This document shows positions 63,824 to 64,000 of a stretch of 64,000 nucleotides of DNA, one piece after another. Source of the DNA: Armatimonadota bacterium (GTDB lineage Bacteria; Armatimonadota; Zipacnadia; JAUWAU01); assembly GCA_030601885.1 (NCBI GenBank), contig JAUWAU010000001.1, forward strand, positions 310,001-374,000, in the 5' to 3' direction. Numbering within the stretch: position 1 is the stretch's first letter; every line of letters starts with the position of its first letter. The position numbers and the translations under genes were made by a program. Under the pieces are notes generated by a model that saw only the letters and a program-made list of their open reading frames with translations, was not told the DNA's origin and ran no database searches.

Positions 63824-64000
63824 TTACGGCTCTACCGCATAGATATTCGCCTCACACGGCAGCCACGTATCCTCGAACTCCCGTCCTGAGCCGAGGGATT
63901 TGCCCGTGCGGAGGTTGCGGATGTCTTGGACGGGGCCCGAGAGGCGAATGGTGATGGTGCGCGGGGGGCCGTCGATGACGGAGCGATCAACGCCGACGCC
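63824..64000 (-). CDS. C-terminal 58 residues of a gene continuing beyond the window
   Basis: Partial gene on the minus strand, stop at 63824-63826. It encodes GVGVDRSVIDGPPRTITIRL, SGPVQDIRNLRTGKSLGSGR and EFEDTWLPCEANIYAVEP, a beta-rich C-terminal domain similar to those closing glycoside hydrolases. The DNA is nearly identical to 57776-57955, where a truncated version follows the transporter operon. The complete gene and its family lie outside the window. Confidence 0.65.
   Translation of the reverse strand, partial: GVGVDRSVIDGPPRTITIRLSGPVQDIRNLRTGKSLGSGREFEDTWLPCEANIYAVEP
63838..64000. repeat. Direct repeat, right copy (at least 163 bp)
   Basis: Near-identical to 57790-57955 and in the same orientation; continues past the window edge. 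Confidence 0.9.

Overview
The window is a 64-kb stretch of high-GC (roughly 60-65% by eye) bacterial chromosome. It is densely coded, has no rRNA, CRISPR array or intact transposase, and carries two tRNA genes, both with an encoded CCA end. Menaquinone enzymes of the futalosine route (MqnA, MqnC), a BioU-type biotin enzyme, tandem sugar isomerases, GH38 and GH65 enzymes, StrS-type aminotransferases and many short palindromic or GTCAGTGG-type repeats point to an uncultured saccharolytic bacterium. Armatimonadota or a Planctomycetota/FCB-like candidate phylum would fit; this placement is inference, since no marker here settles the phylum.

Layout. 1-1.2 kb: end of an SLC13-type transporter and a Tat-exported nucleoside hydrolase. 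1.3-5.9 kb (minus): bioB-bioU under a perfect 40-bp BirA-type operator, followed by a FecCD permease and an aminotransferase. 5.9-11 kb: MDR dehydrogenase, methyltransferase, and a convergent beta-phosphoglucomutase / GH65 phosphorylase pair. 11-15.2 kb: an exported protein, gene remnants, a conserved hypothetical and two tandem TIM-barrel isomerases. 15.3-20 kb: Lhr helicase with repeat-derived insertions. 20-30.5 kb: PHP and class I amidotransferase genes, an unknown Cys-rich protein, a phosphodiesterase, a GH38 alpha-mannosidase plus BNR protein, and a repeat-rich 1-kb gap. 30.5-36.5 kb (minus): compact operon aminotransferase-DNA methylase-amidohydrolase-mqnA-mqnC. 36.8-53.6 kb: nucleotide-sugar and sulfate-activation region with three GHMP kinases (one fused to a GlmU-like nucleotidyltransferase), WecB, a GalE-like epimerase, a polyprenyl-phosphate glycosyltransferase with a small flippase-like protein, Sat, CysC, a phosphodiesterase and two paralogous OmpR-family regulators with degenerate receivers. 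53.8-57.7 kb: tRNA-Ser(UGA), a thioredoxin/TPR protein, tRNA-Val(GAC), thrS. 57.8-64 kb: a molybdate/tungstate-type ABC operon with a frameshifted permease and an ATPase + TOPRIM-like pair, the whole bracketed by two near-identical gene 3' ends.

The most noteworthy observations are the bioB-bioU operon with its operator; dispersed palindromic/GTCAGTGG repeats that also sit in frame inside lhr, mqnC, the GH65 gene and the 3' end of bioU; two copies of a MITE with a TAA target, one supplying the sat stop codon; the nucleotidyltransferase-GHMP kinase fusion; and the candidate ATPase/TOPRIM defence pair.
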